47,623 nt of DNA from Bacteroidota bacterium (GTDB taxonomy: Bacteria; Bacteroidota; Bacteroidia; Bacteroidales; CAIWKO01), in the NCBI GenBank assembly GCA_037133915.1, contig JBAXND010000032.1, positions 1 through 47,623 on the forward strand, written 5' to 3'. Of this stretch, positions 9,710 to 17,845 are shown in pieces. The notes beneath the pieces are model-generated. The model saw only the letters and a list, made by a program, of their open reading frames with translations, was not told where the DNA came from and made no database searches. The stretch's first letter is position 1; each line of letters starts with the position of its first letter. The translations under genes were made by a program, and so were the position numbers.

Positions 9710-9741
9710 CAAAGATATACAAACTTTTATGCATTTGCAAA
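9710..9741 (-). promoter_or_regulatory. Complete Bacteroidota promoter (-33/-7)
   Basis: The minus strand reads TTTG (9741-9738), a 20-bp spacer, then TATCTTTG (9717-9710). This matches the -33 TTTG / -7 TAnnTTTG consensus with ideal spacing. Transcription would start near 9705, leaving a leader of about 45 nt before the lipoprotein ATG at 9660. Confidence 0.75.
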
Positions 9742-9798
9742 TAGACCTACCGAACATTCAGCAAGAGACTTGAAGTTGATAAATGTCATGTCCTCTTT

Positions 9799-12543
9799 TT
9801 ACAAATCTATGTTATAATATCGAATGTATTTTCCGCTTACGGCAATTATTGAAGGCCGCTCTCCTTTATAGAAAACGTCTGCCACCGGCTCCATGGTTGA
9901 GGTGTATTTTTGCAGAACATCATACAGGCCGTTATTGCTGAAAAGTATAAGGTGATCGTTTTCATGTGAAACTGCCGCCAAAAGGTATGAATTCCCGAAT
10001 TGTACATACCGGGGCTGCAGCGGCATTATATCCCCGGTAAAGGCGTATTGATAGATTGGTTTTTTGTCGCGGTTATACACAAATATGGTATTTCTGTCGA
10101 AGAAAATGAAATCATTTTCACCGTCAAGGTCAAAATCTTCGAACAGAAAATAATGTTCGGGTCCGAATGTGCCAACCGTTGTAAATACAACATTTCCGTT
10201 TGCAGCAATGGTCGCTATTCTGCCTGTCTCATCGGTTGTAATAAATCCCGAGGCGTTTGCATCGTCAGTATAAACCATAGAATTATTGGCTTTTTTAAAC
10301 GATTGTTTCAATTTGAGGTTAGCTTTCCCGGTTTTATCCGTGAAATACAAACTGCCTGATTTATCCCAAAACACGATATAATCTTTGCTGCCGCTCTTTA
10401 AGGATACAGGTTGTGCCGAAACACTGTTCTTCAGATTTGTTGCAGTCCACTGTTTATTGATACTGCCCGAAGCGTTGATGCAGTTCATCTTTTTATTGGT
10501 TCCCGGGTACAGAATGAGATATTGTTTTTTATTCCCGGGATCAAGAACGGTGATTGGTCCTGTTGCTTTTACCGGCATGTTCACCGGATACTTATCCGCA
10601 ACATTTCCGTTCATGTCAAGCAGCCAGAGGCGGTCGGCAGTGCAGAATGCAATACCGGATTCGTGATTTTTTTTAGAATCCACCGTCCAGACATCGCCGA
10701 CAGGCTTTGCTTTCAGCTGTTTTTTCCAAACGGTTTTGCCCTCAGTATTGAGCATGTAAATATTTCCGATAATGTCAAAAGCAATAATTTTTTTGCTGCT
10801 GTCGCTTACATCAGTTATTATGTGAGGCTTCCCGTATAGGTTTGTGTCGAGGGCTGCTTCCCAAACCGCCGGATTTTCGTCATCATACAGTGGGTTGAAT
10901 TTCAGATACATGCTGGCGTAATACATGCCCGTTTTTTCTGTAGATACCTGTATGTTTACCGCTTCAAAATTCCTGTAAATAAAAACGTTTTTATTCATGC
11001 TTCCTGCAAGTGCATTGCCGGCGAAAGATTTCAGAATGTTGAATGATTTTCGGATATTAACATAAAGCGAGATGTTGGATTTTTCATTGAGTTTTTCTGC
11101 AAATAGGCGGTAGTTCTCGTTCTCGGCAAGAGTCTTGCCCGACTGCACCGAACTTATAAAATTTCTGAGTTCCTGCTGCGAATTTCCAAACACGATATTT
11201 TCATTTATCCGGGAATAATAGCAGTTTTGGATATTTGAAAATATCTTGCCGAACAACTGCGGGATTAGCCCCGGCGCATCTATAAAACCGATAGAAAGGT
11301 CATTTTGAGTTATCGGATTTTGAATTCCGTTATTGGCTGAAATTTCCGAAAGCAGCTTCATGGCCTTATCGGCATTGAGAGAATGCATCACGGCAAATGT
11401 GTGTCCGCTGATGTTGCTGCCTCCCGGAACCGTTATTACCAGTGCTATTTCATCGGTAATCCAGTCAAGTAAATTTTCGTGGATATTGAGGTTGCATTTT
11501 TTTTCAACCGCATCAATTACTGATTGGGATGTGTTACCGCCTGTCTGCGAACAATAATCCTCATAGAAGGTTGAAAAATCATCGAAATGAAAATTCAGCA
11601 CCACTCCGCTGTTGAAAGGAATACTTTTTATAAGGGTTGATTTTCCGGGCGTTTGCCGCGAAAATGCTTCCAGAAAATTCCGGTTCTTTTTATTGGTTTC
11701 AATGTAACCGTTCAGCATCAATTCACCGGCTTTTGTTTTAAGATCAAATTCCGAAAGTGCACCCAGCCGGCTTGTGAAATCCAGCAGTGATGCAATCGAG
11801 TCGGCTCTGAAAGGCTTAAGCAGCAACGGAAGTGATTCAGTATTTAAAAATATTGTGGCTTCGCAATTTTTTCCTGCCGCGTTTCCCAGCTTGATGAATG
11901 AGGGCGTTTTCATTGCCGAAGTGCCGTTATCAAGCGTAGTAAGCGCATCGCTGATTAGCGGGCGGTTGTAGCTTCCGATAAATATTCCTTGCGATACGGA
12001 ATAATAGAAAACGTCTGCAATGCCGGGCTTACTCACGGAAATTATGTCGTGTTTGCCTTCCGCAACGCTTGCAATCAAGGCATCATCGCCGGCCATGCTT
12101 TTTACAAAGTCATCAACACGACGCTCGTCATGGGCACTTGAAAGATTCATCAGAAACAGATGTCCGAGCTCATTTTTTTTTAAAATAGGATAGGCGGCAA
12201 TTATCAGGTCGCGTCCTTCAATTTTATTCTCCAGATTTTTATCGGCACGAATGGCTGAATCCAGATTTCTTATCGTATTGTTTAATTCTGCAAAGTATGA
12301 AATACCGGCAAGTTCTTTCCAGATACGGCTGGTTTTAGAAAAAGTATCCCAGAATTTGTATGCCTTTTTTATCTCAATTACATAAGCGGGATTTGCAGGC
12401 AATGCCTCTGTTGCCGGTATTACCGGGTCTTTGAGCCTGCGCACATACCAAATGCCACCCCATAGCAGTGCAATGATAACAAGGATGAGAATTGCAGAAA
12501 AAGTAATGCGGAGAGGAGATAATTTTCCTTTGAAAAATGCCAT
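9799..12543 (-). CDS. Membrane-anchored protein with C-terminal propeller-like repeats
   Basis: I chose the ATG at 12543 (MAFFKGKLSPLR, 914 aa) over a TTG six codons upstream, because the TTG overlaps a -7 promoter element. One transmembrane segment (~residues 13-33) is followed by a large exported domain of ~520 residues, reminiscent of DUF3352-type proteins (weak call). From about residue 560 there are PQQ/WD-like repeats (GNIYMLNTEGKTVWKK, then RLWLLDMNGNVADKYP), consistent with a beta-propeller. The function is unknown; it is probably an inner-membrane protein facing the periplasm. No terminator is seen before the promoter of the next gene. Confidence 0.75.
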   Translation of the reverse strand: MAFFKGKLSPLRITFSAILILVIIALLWGGIWYVRRLKDPVIPATEALPANPAYVIEIKKAYKFWDTFSKTSRIWKELAGISYFAELNNTIRNLDSAIRADKNLENKIEGRDLIIAAYPILKKNELGHLFLMNLSSAHDERRVDDFVKSMAGDDALIASVAEGKHDIISVSKPGIADVFYYSVSQGIFIGSYNRPLISDALTTLDNGTSAMKTPSFIKLGNAAGKNCEATIFLNTESLPLLLKPFRADSIASLLDFTSRLGALSEFDLKTKAGELMLNGYIETNKKNRNFLEAFSRQTPGKSTLIKSIPFNSGVVLNFHFDDFSTFYEDYCSQTGGNTSQSVIDAVEKKCNLNIHENLLDWITDEIALVITVPGGSNISGHTFAVMHSLNADKAMKLLSEISANNGIQNPITQNDLSIGFIDAPGLIPQLFGKIFSNIQNCYYSRINENIVFGNSQQELRNFISSVQSGKTLAENENYRLFAEKLNEKSNISLYVNIRKSFNILKSFAGNALAGSMNKNVFIYRNFEAVNIQVSTEKTGMYYASMYLKFNPLYDDENPAVWEAALDTNLYGKPHIITDVSDSSKKIIAFDIIGNIYMLNTEGKTVWKKQLKAKPVGDVWTVDSKKNHESGIAFCTADRLWLLDMNGNVADKYPVNMPVKATGPITVLDPGNKKQYLILYPGTNKKMNCINASGSINKQWTATNLKNSVSAQPVSLKSGSKDYIVFWDKSGSLYFTDKTGKANLKLKQSFKKANNSMVYTDDANASGFITTDETGRIATIAANGNVVFTTVGTFGPEHYFLFEDFDLDGENDFIFFDRNTIFVYNRDKKPIYQYAFTGDIMPLQPRYVQFGNSYLLAAVSHENDHLILFSNNGLYDVLQKYTSTMEPVADVFYKGERPSIIAVSGKYIRYYNIDL

Positions 12544-12558
12544 ATCACGGACTTTTTT

Positions 12559-12566
12559 CAAAAGTA
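12559..12566 (-). promoter_or_regulatory. -7 promoter element for the 914-aa gene
   Basis: The minus strand reads TACTTTTG, matching TAnnTTTG, 16 nt before the ATG at 12543. It overlaps the alternative TTG start and so argues against that start. No convincing -33 element is seen. Confidence 0.5.
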
Positions 12567-12608
12567 GGATGAATGAAGTGAAATAAAAATGTGAACCGTG
12601 GAATTAAA

Positions 12609-12626
12609 TTAACATACAAATGTTAA
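12609..12626. promoter_or_regulatory. Small inverted repeat between two minus-strand genes
   Basis: TTAACAT and ATGTTAA form a perfect 7-bp inverted repeat around ACAA. It lies between the 129-aa gene and the promoter of the 914-aa gene. It is either a weak hairpin ending the first or an operator for the second. Confidence 0.3.
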
Positions 12627-12636
12627 TGCCGAAAAT

Positions 12637-13026
12637 TTATTTTGAGCTTCCTTTCAGACGTGTGAGTTCGGCAAGGATAGCGCTGTGCATTTTTGCATCC
12701 TTTGCATAAAGGGGTTCCTGCCGTTCAAGCTGCTTGATGTATTCTGCCACGTATTTGTCGTGTTCTGTTTTTACCCGGTCCAGTGCATCGCCACTGCTGC
12801 CGTTCATGCGTGCATTTAGTTTTGTAATCTCGTCGAACAGTTCCTTTAAGTAAGGGATGGCAAAAAGTGTTTTTTGGTCATCGGTATATTGATTGTTTCC
12901 TGACTGTGTCTGTTGTGGCGTGTTATTATTAAAACCTGATTTTTGCTGCTCTTGCTGTGCGCTGGCATTTGACGAATAGAATAGTGTCACTCCCAGAAAA
13001 ACAACGATTGACAAAAGTGTTTTCAT
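12637..13026 (-). CDS. Small secreted Gln/Asn-rich protein
   Basis: This 129-aa protein has a clear signal peptide (hydrophobic residues ~4-20, cut near NASAQQ). A Gln/Asn-rich linker (~25-50) precedes an amphipathic helical domain (~50-129) with many charged residues (LFDEITKLNARM, then VKTEHDKYVAEYIKQLERQ), probably a coiled coil. There are no cysteines and no recognised family. It is likely periplasmic. It has its own predicted promoter just downstream of rnhB. Confidence 0.7.
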   Translation of the reverse strand: MKTLLSIVVFLGVTLFYSSNASAQQEQQKSGFNNNTPQQTQSGNNQYTDDQKTLFAIPYLKELFDEITKLNARMNGSSGDALDRVKTEHDKYVAEYIKQLERQEPLYAKDAKMHSAILAELTRLKGSSK

Positions 13027-13067
13027 AATTTCGGATTTATTTTATTGTACGAAATTCCATTTACCAA

Positions 13068-13075
13068 CAAAGATA
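13068..13075 (-). promoter_or_regulatory. -7 promoter element for the 129-aa secreted protein
   Basis: The minus strand reads TATCTTTG, an exact TAnnTTTG match, 42 nt before the ATG at 13026. The -33 region is not clear. Confidence 0.5.
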
Positions 13076-13085
13076 ATACAAAAAA

Positions 13086-13682
13086 TCAAAAAGATATCTT
13101 CAATTGTTCGCTCATATTGAAGCTGCGTCGGTAGTAAGGACTAATTCCATGATTATATATCGCGGTACGGTGTTTGGCTGTAGGATAACCTTTATTTGTT
13201 TTCCAGTCATATTGTGGAAATTCTTCGTGAAGCTGTTCCATGCAATCGTCGCGGTGTGTTTTTGCCAGTACCGATGCTGCTGCAATGGACATATAAATTC
13301 CATCACCTTTGATGATGGTATGATGCGGAATTCCTTCGTATGCATGAAAGCGATTGCCGTCGATAAGTAATAATTCAGGTGTTATAGCGAGCAGGCTTAC
13401 CGCCTTTTTCATGGCTTTTATGGACGCGTTCAATATGTTGATTTCGTCAATTTCGTCATGCTCTACGCGCGCAACGGCCCAGGCCAATGCGTTTTTTTCT
13501 ATTTCAATACGGAGCGAATCCCGGTTTTTCTTGTTCAGCTGTTTCGAGTCGTTCAGCAGTGCGTTTTTATACCGGGGCGGAAGAATAACGGCTGCCGCAA
13601 ACACAGGGCCTGCCAAACAGCCGCGTCCGGCTTCATCGCAGCCTGCTTCGATTTTACCGCGTGTATGGAATTTTTTCAGCAT
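13086..13682 (-). CDS. rnhB: Ribonuclease HII
   Basis: This 198-aa enzyme cleaves RNA in RNA-DNA hybrids and starts removal of misincorporated ribonucleotides. The RNase HII core is visible: AGCDEAGRG (catalytic Asp16/Glu17), LLIDGN (Asp108), SVLAKTHRDD (Asp145), and DWKTNKGYPTAKH near the C-terminus. The open frame extends 25 codons further upstream, but that stretch overlaps two divergent promoters and would make the protein too long. The Met at 13682 gives the usual family length. Confidence 0.95.
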   Translation of the reverse strand: MLKKFHTRGKIEAGCDEAGRGCLAGPVFAAAVILPPRYKNALLNDSKQLNKKNRDSLRIEIEKNALAWAVARVEHDEIDEINILNASIKAMKKAVSLLAITPELLLIDGNRFHAYEGIPHHTIIKGDGIYMSIAAASVLAKTHRDDCMEQLHEEFPQYDWKTNKGYPTAKHRTAIYNHGISPYYRRSFNMSEQLKISF

Positions 13683-13696
13683 GGAATCGATTTGTA

Positions 13697-13704
13697 CAAA
13701 TATA
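13697..13704 (-). promoter_or_regulatory. -7 promoter element for rnhB
   Basis: The minus strand reads TATATTTG, matching TAnnTTTG, 15 nt before the rnhB ATG. It implies a very short leader and supports the start at 13682. Confidence 0.45.
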
Positions 13705-13719
13705 CAGTTTAAAAATAAA

Positions 13720-13727
13720 TATCTTTG
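13720..13727 (+). promoter_or_regulatory. -7 promoter element for second GroES-like gene
   Basis: TATCTTTG is an exact TAnnTTTG match, 29 nt before the ATG at 13757. A TTTG at 13691 is 25 bp upstream, somewhat far for a -33 element. Confidence 0.5.
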
Positions 13728-13756
13728 AACACTGATAAACAGAATGAGGTTGAGCA

Positions 13757-14122
13757 ATGGATATTAAAGTTAAAGACATCAACAAGCTTATTGTGGTGGG
13801 CGACCGGTTACTGATTAAAAAGCGAAGCCAGTCAGACCGAACCAAAAGCGGATTATTGCTTCCGCCCGGTGTTGCCGAAAAGGAAGACATCCAAAGTGGT
13901 TATGTTGTGCTTGCCGGTCCCGGATATCCGATTCCGATGCCTCAAGAACCTGATGAAGAATGGAAGAAAGATTCTGAAAAGCAGCACTACCTGCCCTTAC
14001 AGGCGAAGGTAGGCGATTTGGCTGTTTTTCTTCAGAAGCAAGCAGTAGAGATAGAATTCAACAAAGAAAAATTCTTTATTGTTCCCAATTCGGCATTATT
14101 GCTCCTTTATAGAGAAGATTAA
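13757..14122 (+). CDS. GroES-family (Cpn10-like) protein, second copy
   Basis: This 121-aa protein has the Cpn10 outline: VVGDRLLIKKRSQSDRTKSGLLLP (beta strand plus mobile-loop region), GYVVLAGPGY, KVGDLAVFLQKQAVEIEF and FFIVPNSALLLLY. It is about 30 residues longer than the true GroES at 4407-4685, through an insert rich in Pro, Glu and Lys (about residues 58-78). The family is known in Bacteroidota as a lone 'co-chaperone GroES family' gene. Whether it caps GroEL is not known. It is divergent from rnhB with its own promoter and terminator. Confidence 0.85.
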   Translation: MDIKVKDINKLIVVGDRLLIKKRSQSDRTKSGLLLPPGVAEKEDIQSGYVVLAGPGYPIPMPQEPDEEWKKDSEKQHYLPLQAKVGDLAVFLQKQAVEIEFNKEKFFIVPNSALLLLYRED

Positions 14123-14130
14123 AATACCAA

Positions 14131-14191
14131 AGGTGTTTATACGTAAGCAGGTGTTCGTTGCTTTACATACCGCAATAAACACCTGCTTTTC
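14131..14191 (+). terminator. Terminator with two competing stems after the GroES-like gene
   Basis: AGCAGGTGTT (14146-14155) pairs with AACACCTGCT (14178-14187), followed by TTTT. An alternative stem pairs AGGTGTTTAT (14131-14140) with ATAAACACCT (14175-14184). Both use the same 3' bases, so they exclude each other. Confidence 0.65.
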
Positions 14192-14266
14192 TGTTATTGT
14201 GCTAAAAAATCATTAATAATATAAGAAAAAATGCCTGTTCATGTCTTTCTTTATAGTAAAAATACC

Positions 14267-14274
14267 TATTTTTG
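14267..14274 (+). promoter_or_regulatory. -7 promoter element for the 38-aa membrane peptide
   Basis: TATTTTTG matches TAnnTTTG, 22 nt upstream of the ATG at 14296. It supports the small gene as real. Confidence 0.5.
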
Positions 14275-14295
14275 TGTCAAGACGTTTTAATCGAC

Positions 14296-14412
14296 ATGTA
14301 CAATCAAAAAACAGATAGGGGTCCAAAAGTCTTTGTTGCACTCCTTGTATTTATCAACGTAGTTATCCTGATATTCGTTGCAATAAAATTGCTCGAATTG
14401 TTCAAAATTTAA
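14296..14412 (+). CDS. Small single-pass membrane peptide (38 aa)
   Basis: ATG at 14296 and TAA at 14410-14412 encode 38 residues. A basic, hydrophilic start (MYNQKTDRGPK) is followed by one transmembrane helix (VFVALLVFINVVILIFVAIK) and a short tail ending LFKI. A consensus -7 element lies 22 nt upstream. The last four bases overlap the 3' end of the convergent RND gene. It could be a small accessory of the efflux pump, like AcrZ with AcrB, but no sequence link to AcrZ is claimed. Confidence 0.5.
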   Translation: MYNQKTDRGPKVFVALLVFINVVILIFVAIKLLELFKI

Positions 14413-17400
14413 GCAGCCCTCAGGGCGCGTCGGTATGCCCTGTTTGAACGTCCGCGCTTCACTCTGATTTTGAATTTGTGTGCCATCAGGTACATTGCCG
14501 GTACAAACACCAGTGTCAGGAATGTAGCAAAGCTCAGCCCGAAAATAATTGTCCAGCTTAAATTGCCCCAGAACATAACGTTGTCGCCACCAAAATGAAT
14601 TTGCGGATTCAGTTGAGTAAACATAGTAATGAAGTTAATGTTCATTCCCACGGCTAAAGGCACCAGACCAAGTATGGTTGCAGTTGCCGTCAGCACAACC
14701 GGTGTTATTCTGGTTCTGCCCGCCTGTACTATGGCTTTCTTGGTTTTCATTCCCTGTTCGCGCAGCACATCTGTGAATTCCACGATAAGAATTCCATTTC
14801 GGACAACAATGCCTCCAAGTGCAACAATGCCTAAACCGGTCATAATCACTGAAACCGACATTCCAAAAATGATAATGCCAAGCAACACGCCAATAACACT
14901 AAAAATCACCTCACTTAAAATAATGACAGACTTGCTGAGTGAGTTGAATTGTGTGATTAGGATAAAGAAGATTAACCCAAGCGCTATCATCATTGCTTTA
15001 CTAAGGAACGACATGGCATCTGCCTGGTCTTCGCGCTCGCCGGTAAGTTTGATGTCAACAGTTTTAGGGTGCGGAAATGCTGCCGCTTCCGTTTTTATTT
15101 TATTTACGATATCATTGGCGGTATAGCCGGTAAGTACATCTGAAGAAATGGTGATTACCCGCTTGAAATTTTTCCTTTTAATACCACCGAAAGTATTCTT
15201 GTATTGAACACTTGCCACTGATGACAGCGGTATCTGCCGCAGCATTCCACTGTTCATGTCGCGATAGGTAATTTTCAGGTTTAGCAGCGTATTGATATTG
15301 CCTCGCTGTACTTCAGAATAGCGAAGCATGATAGGAAATTCGTCTTCAGCCTCTTTGTATTTGGAAATTTCTTTACCATATACCGCATTACGAATTTCCA
15401 TCCCGATTTGTCCGGTTGAAATTCCTTCACGGTTGGCTCTGATGCGGTCAACATCAACAATGATTTCCGGTTTGTTGTTTAAGAAATCCGACTTGAGCTC
15501 TTCAACTCCCGGAATCTGTATTGAATCGAGATAACGTTTGAAAGAGCTTGCTGTATATACGATTTCTTCAAGGTTTTCACCGCTGATTTCAATATTCACC
15601 GGTGCGCCGGTTGGTGGTCCCATCCTGTTTTTAACAACAGTAACTTCTGCGCCGGGAATGTCTTTTACAGCTTCGCGTATTTTATCAAGGTAATCTGTCG
15701 TAGAGGCTCCGTTTCGGTATTTATATTCCACAAAATTTATCGTGACTTTACCTTTATTCGTGGCCGCAGAGCGATCAAACGCGCCGCCTTCGCCTGCACC
15801 GAGCGTTACATTGGTAACAACCGATTCAACAATCGGATTGTTTTTACCGAGTACGCTGTACACTTTTTGCTCTGCAATGCGGGTTATTGAATCAGTTACT
15901 TTCTGATCTGTTCCAACCGGAAGATTCAGCATTACATAAACATTGTTGGGCATATTGTTGGGGAAGAACACAACCGCCGGTTTTTTGATGCCGAACAGCA
16001 CAATGGTGAAGAAGAATAATCCGACAACGAACATGAGGATTCGTTGCGGTCTCTTTCCGCGAAGTACATACCACAGGGTTCTTTCATACAGATTCATCAT
16101 GCGCGGCCAAAGCTTTTCCTGAAAACCGGTAATCAACTTTTTAATTCCGAACTGGAATAACAGAATCAGCAAAAACATGCATACGAGGAAGTTTGCCATA
16201 CCGAACCATCCCAGAATGTAACAGATAGCAGCACTGGAAAGCAGTGCAATGCCCATTCGAATCAACGAACGATAATTCACCTTTTTTACTTTAGTATCGT
16301 ACTCATGCTTCATAAACGTTACAGCAAACACAGGGTTTATGATATAAGCCACCATGAGGGATGCAAACAGCGTTAGAATAAGCGTTACAGGCATAAAGTG
16401 CATAAACTTGCCTACAATTCCCGGCCAGAAAGCCAGCGGGAAAAAGGGCGCCAACGTAGTGAGTGTTCCTGAAAGTATTGGGAGAAAGACCTCGCCGGCG
16501 GCCATCTTGGCCGCTTTCACAATGTCCGGTTCCTTCTTGTGGATTCGGTGCGTATTTTCTATGACCACAATGGCGTCGTCAACAATAATGCCCAGGGCAA
16601 AGATGAAACCGAACATTACAATCATATTCATCGTGAACCCCATGCTGGGCATAATCATATAAGCAACAAACATGGATAATGGCACGGATAGCCCTACAAA
16701 AAAGGCATTCGTGAATCCCATAAAAAACATCAATACCACTATAACAAGCAAAAATCCGATGATGATAGTATTGTTGAGTTCTTCAAGGGTATTGCGGGTG
16801 TAGCGCGACATATCGCCTGAAATATTCACTTTAAGGTCGGGCGGGAAGGTGTTTTTTTGCAAATCAGCCATCTGCCCTTTGATTTTATCCGAGGCATCGA
16901 TGAGGTTTTGCCCGCTTTTTTTGATGACATTCAACGTAATTACGTTTTGTCCGTCGAGGCGCGAAAAGCTTTCCTGCTCTTTGTATCCGTCACGAATAAC
17001 GGCAACATCTTTTAGATAAACCAAGGCGCCGCTTCCTGATTTTACCACGATGTTGTTTAAAATATCCGGTGATTGAAACTGCCCGACAATTCTTATAGAG
17101 CGTTTCATGCCCGAGGTAGTAATATTACCTGCCGAAACAACAATGTTTTCTGAGGCAACAGCGCGTTCAATGTCCGATAAGGTAAGACTTGCCGCCTGCA
17201 TTTTATACATGTCGACGTCAATCTGAATCTCGCGTTCAAGCGCACCCACAATGTCGACGCGCGTTATTTCTTTCAGACTTTCGATACGGTCCTGCACAAC
17301 ATCTGCATATTTCTTGAGGCGTTCCAGGTCGTAATTACCCGATATCTGGACGTACATAATCGGGATTTCCGAGAAGTCGACTTCCATTACATCCGGATCT

Positions 17401-17801
17401 TTGGGCAGGTTATTGGGCAGATCAACACGTGCTTTATCCAATGCGTCGCGTATTTTCTGCTTGGCATCACTTACGGGTACATCTGTTTCAAATTCGATTA
17501 CGATACTCGAAAAGTCCTGGATGGAATTGCTCGTAACTTTTTTTACCCCGGAAATTGACTTTACTTGTTTCTCAATAGGTCGAGTAACCAGATTTTCCAT
17601 ATCCTCGGGCGAAGTACCGGGATAAACCGTATTCACAAGTATCGTAGGAATTACAAGTTCCGGGAATTGTTCTTTAGGAATTGTGATATAGCTCATAATT
17701 CCCAAAATGGTTATAAGAATTGCAACAACGTAAATACTGGTTTTGTTATCAATTGACCAGCTTGTTGCAAAAAACTCTTTATTCTTTATTTCTTTTTTCA
17801 T
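14409..17801 (-). CDS. RND-family efflux transporter permease (AcrB/HAE1-like)
   Basis: This 1130-aa inner-membrane proton antiporter has the full RND plan: TM1 at ~20-40, a first periplasmic loop with the porter motif PGTSPEDMENLV, TM2-7, a second periplasmic loop, and TM8-12. The TM4 motif GIIVDDAIVVIENTHR (~residues 400-416) carries the paired Asp of proton relay. An extra hydrophobic cytosolic stretch (~residues 500-560) makes it longer than AcrB (~1050). It should form a tripartite pump with the MFP and TolC-like proteins encoded just upstream. Substrates cannot be told from sequence. It is the last gene of the tetR operon, 44 bp after the MFP gene. Confidence 0.95.
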   Translation of the reverse strand: MKKEIKNKEFFATSWSIDNKTSIYVVAILITILGIMSYITIPKEQFPELVIPTILVNTVYPGTSPEDMENLVTRPIEKQVKSISGVKKVTSNSIQDFSSIVIEFETDVPVSDAKQKIRDALDKARVDLPNNLPKDPDVMEVDFSEIPIMYVQISGNYDLERLKKYADVVQDRIESLKEITRVDIVGALEREIQIDVDMYKMQAASLTLSDIERAVASENIVVSAGNITTSGMKRSIRIVGQFQSPDILNNIVVKSGSGALVYLKDVAVIRDGYKEQESFSRLDGQNVITLNVIKKSGQNLIDASDKIKGQMADLQKNTFPPDLKVNISGDMSRYTRNTLEELNNTIIIGFLLVIVVLMFFMGFTNAFFVGLSVPLSMFVAYMIMPSMGFTMNMIVMFGFIFALGIIVDDAIVVIENTHRIHKKEPDIVKAAKMAAGEVFLPILSGTLTTLAPFFPLAFWPGIVGKFMHFMPVTLILTLFASLMVAYIINPVFAVTFMKHEYDTKVKKVNYRSLIRMGIALLSSAAICYILGWFGMANFLVCMFLLILLFQFGIKKLITGFQEKLWPRMMNLYERTLWYVLRGKRPQRILMFVVGLFFFTIVLFGIKKPAVVFFPNNMPNNVYVMLNLPVGTDQKVTDSITRIAEQKVYSVLGKNNPIVESVVTNVTLGAGEGGAFDRSAATNKGKVTINFVEYKYRNGASTTDYLDKIREAVKDIPGAEVTVVKNRMGPPTGAPVNIEISGENLEEIVYTASSFKRYLDSIQIPGVEELKSDFLNNKPEIIVDVDRIRANREGISTGQIGMEIRNAVYGKEISKYKEAEDEFPIMLRYSEVQRGNINTLLNLKITYRDMNSGMLRQIPLSSVASVQYKNTFGGIKRKNFKRVITISSDVLTGYTANDIVNKIKTEAAAFPHPKTVDIKLTGEREDQADAMSFLSKAMMIALGLIFFILITQFNSLSKSVIILSEVIFSVIGVLLGIIIFGMSVSVIMTGLGIVALGGIVVRNGILIVEFTDVLREQGMKTKKAIVQAGRTRITPVVLTATATILGLVPLAVGMNINFITMFTQLNPQIHFGGDNVMFWGNLSWTIIFGLSFATFLTLVFVPAMYLMAHKFKIRVKRGRSNRAYRRALRAA

Positions 17802-17845
17802 TTCTATACGTAAAAATTCATGGTTACTATTGCCGTCACAAAATG

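Noticed and set aside
12544..12561. TTG start giving a longer 914-aa-gene product
   Set aside because: The TTG lies within the predicted -7 element, and a good ATG follows 18 bp later.
13683..13757. N-terminal extension of RNase HII
   Set aside because: The extension overlaps two divergent promoters, makes the enzyme longer than usual, and is not similar to the family N-terminus.
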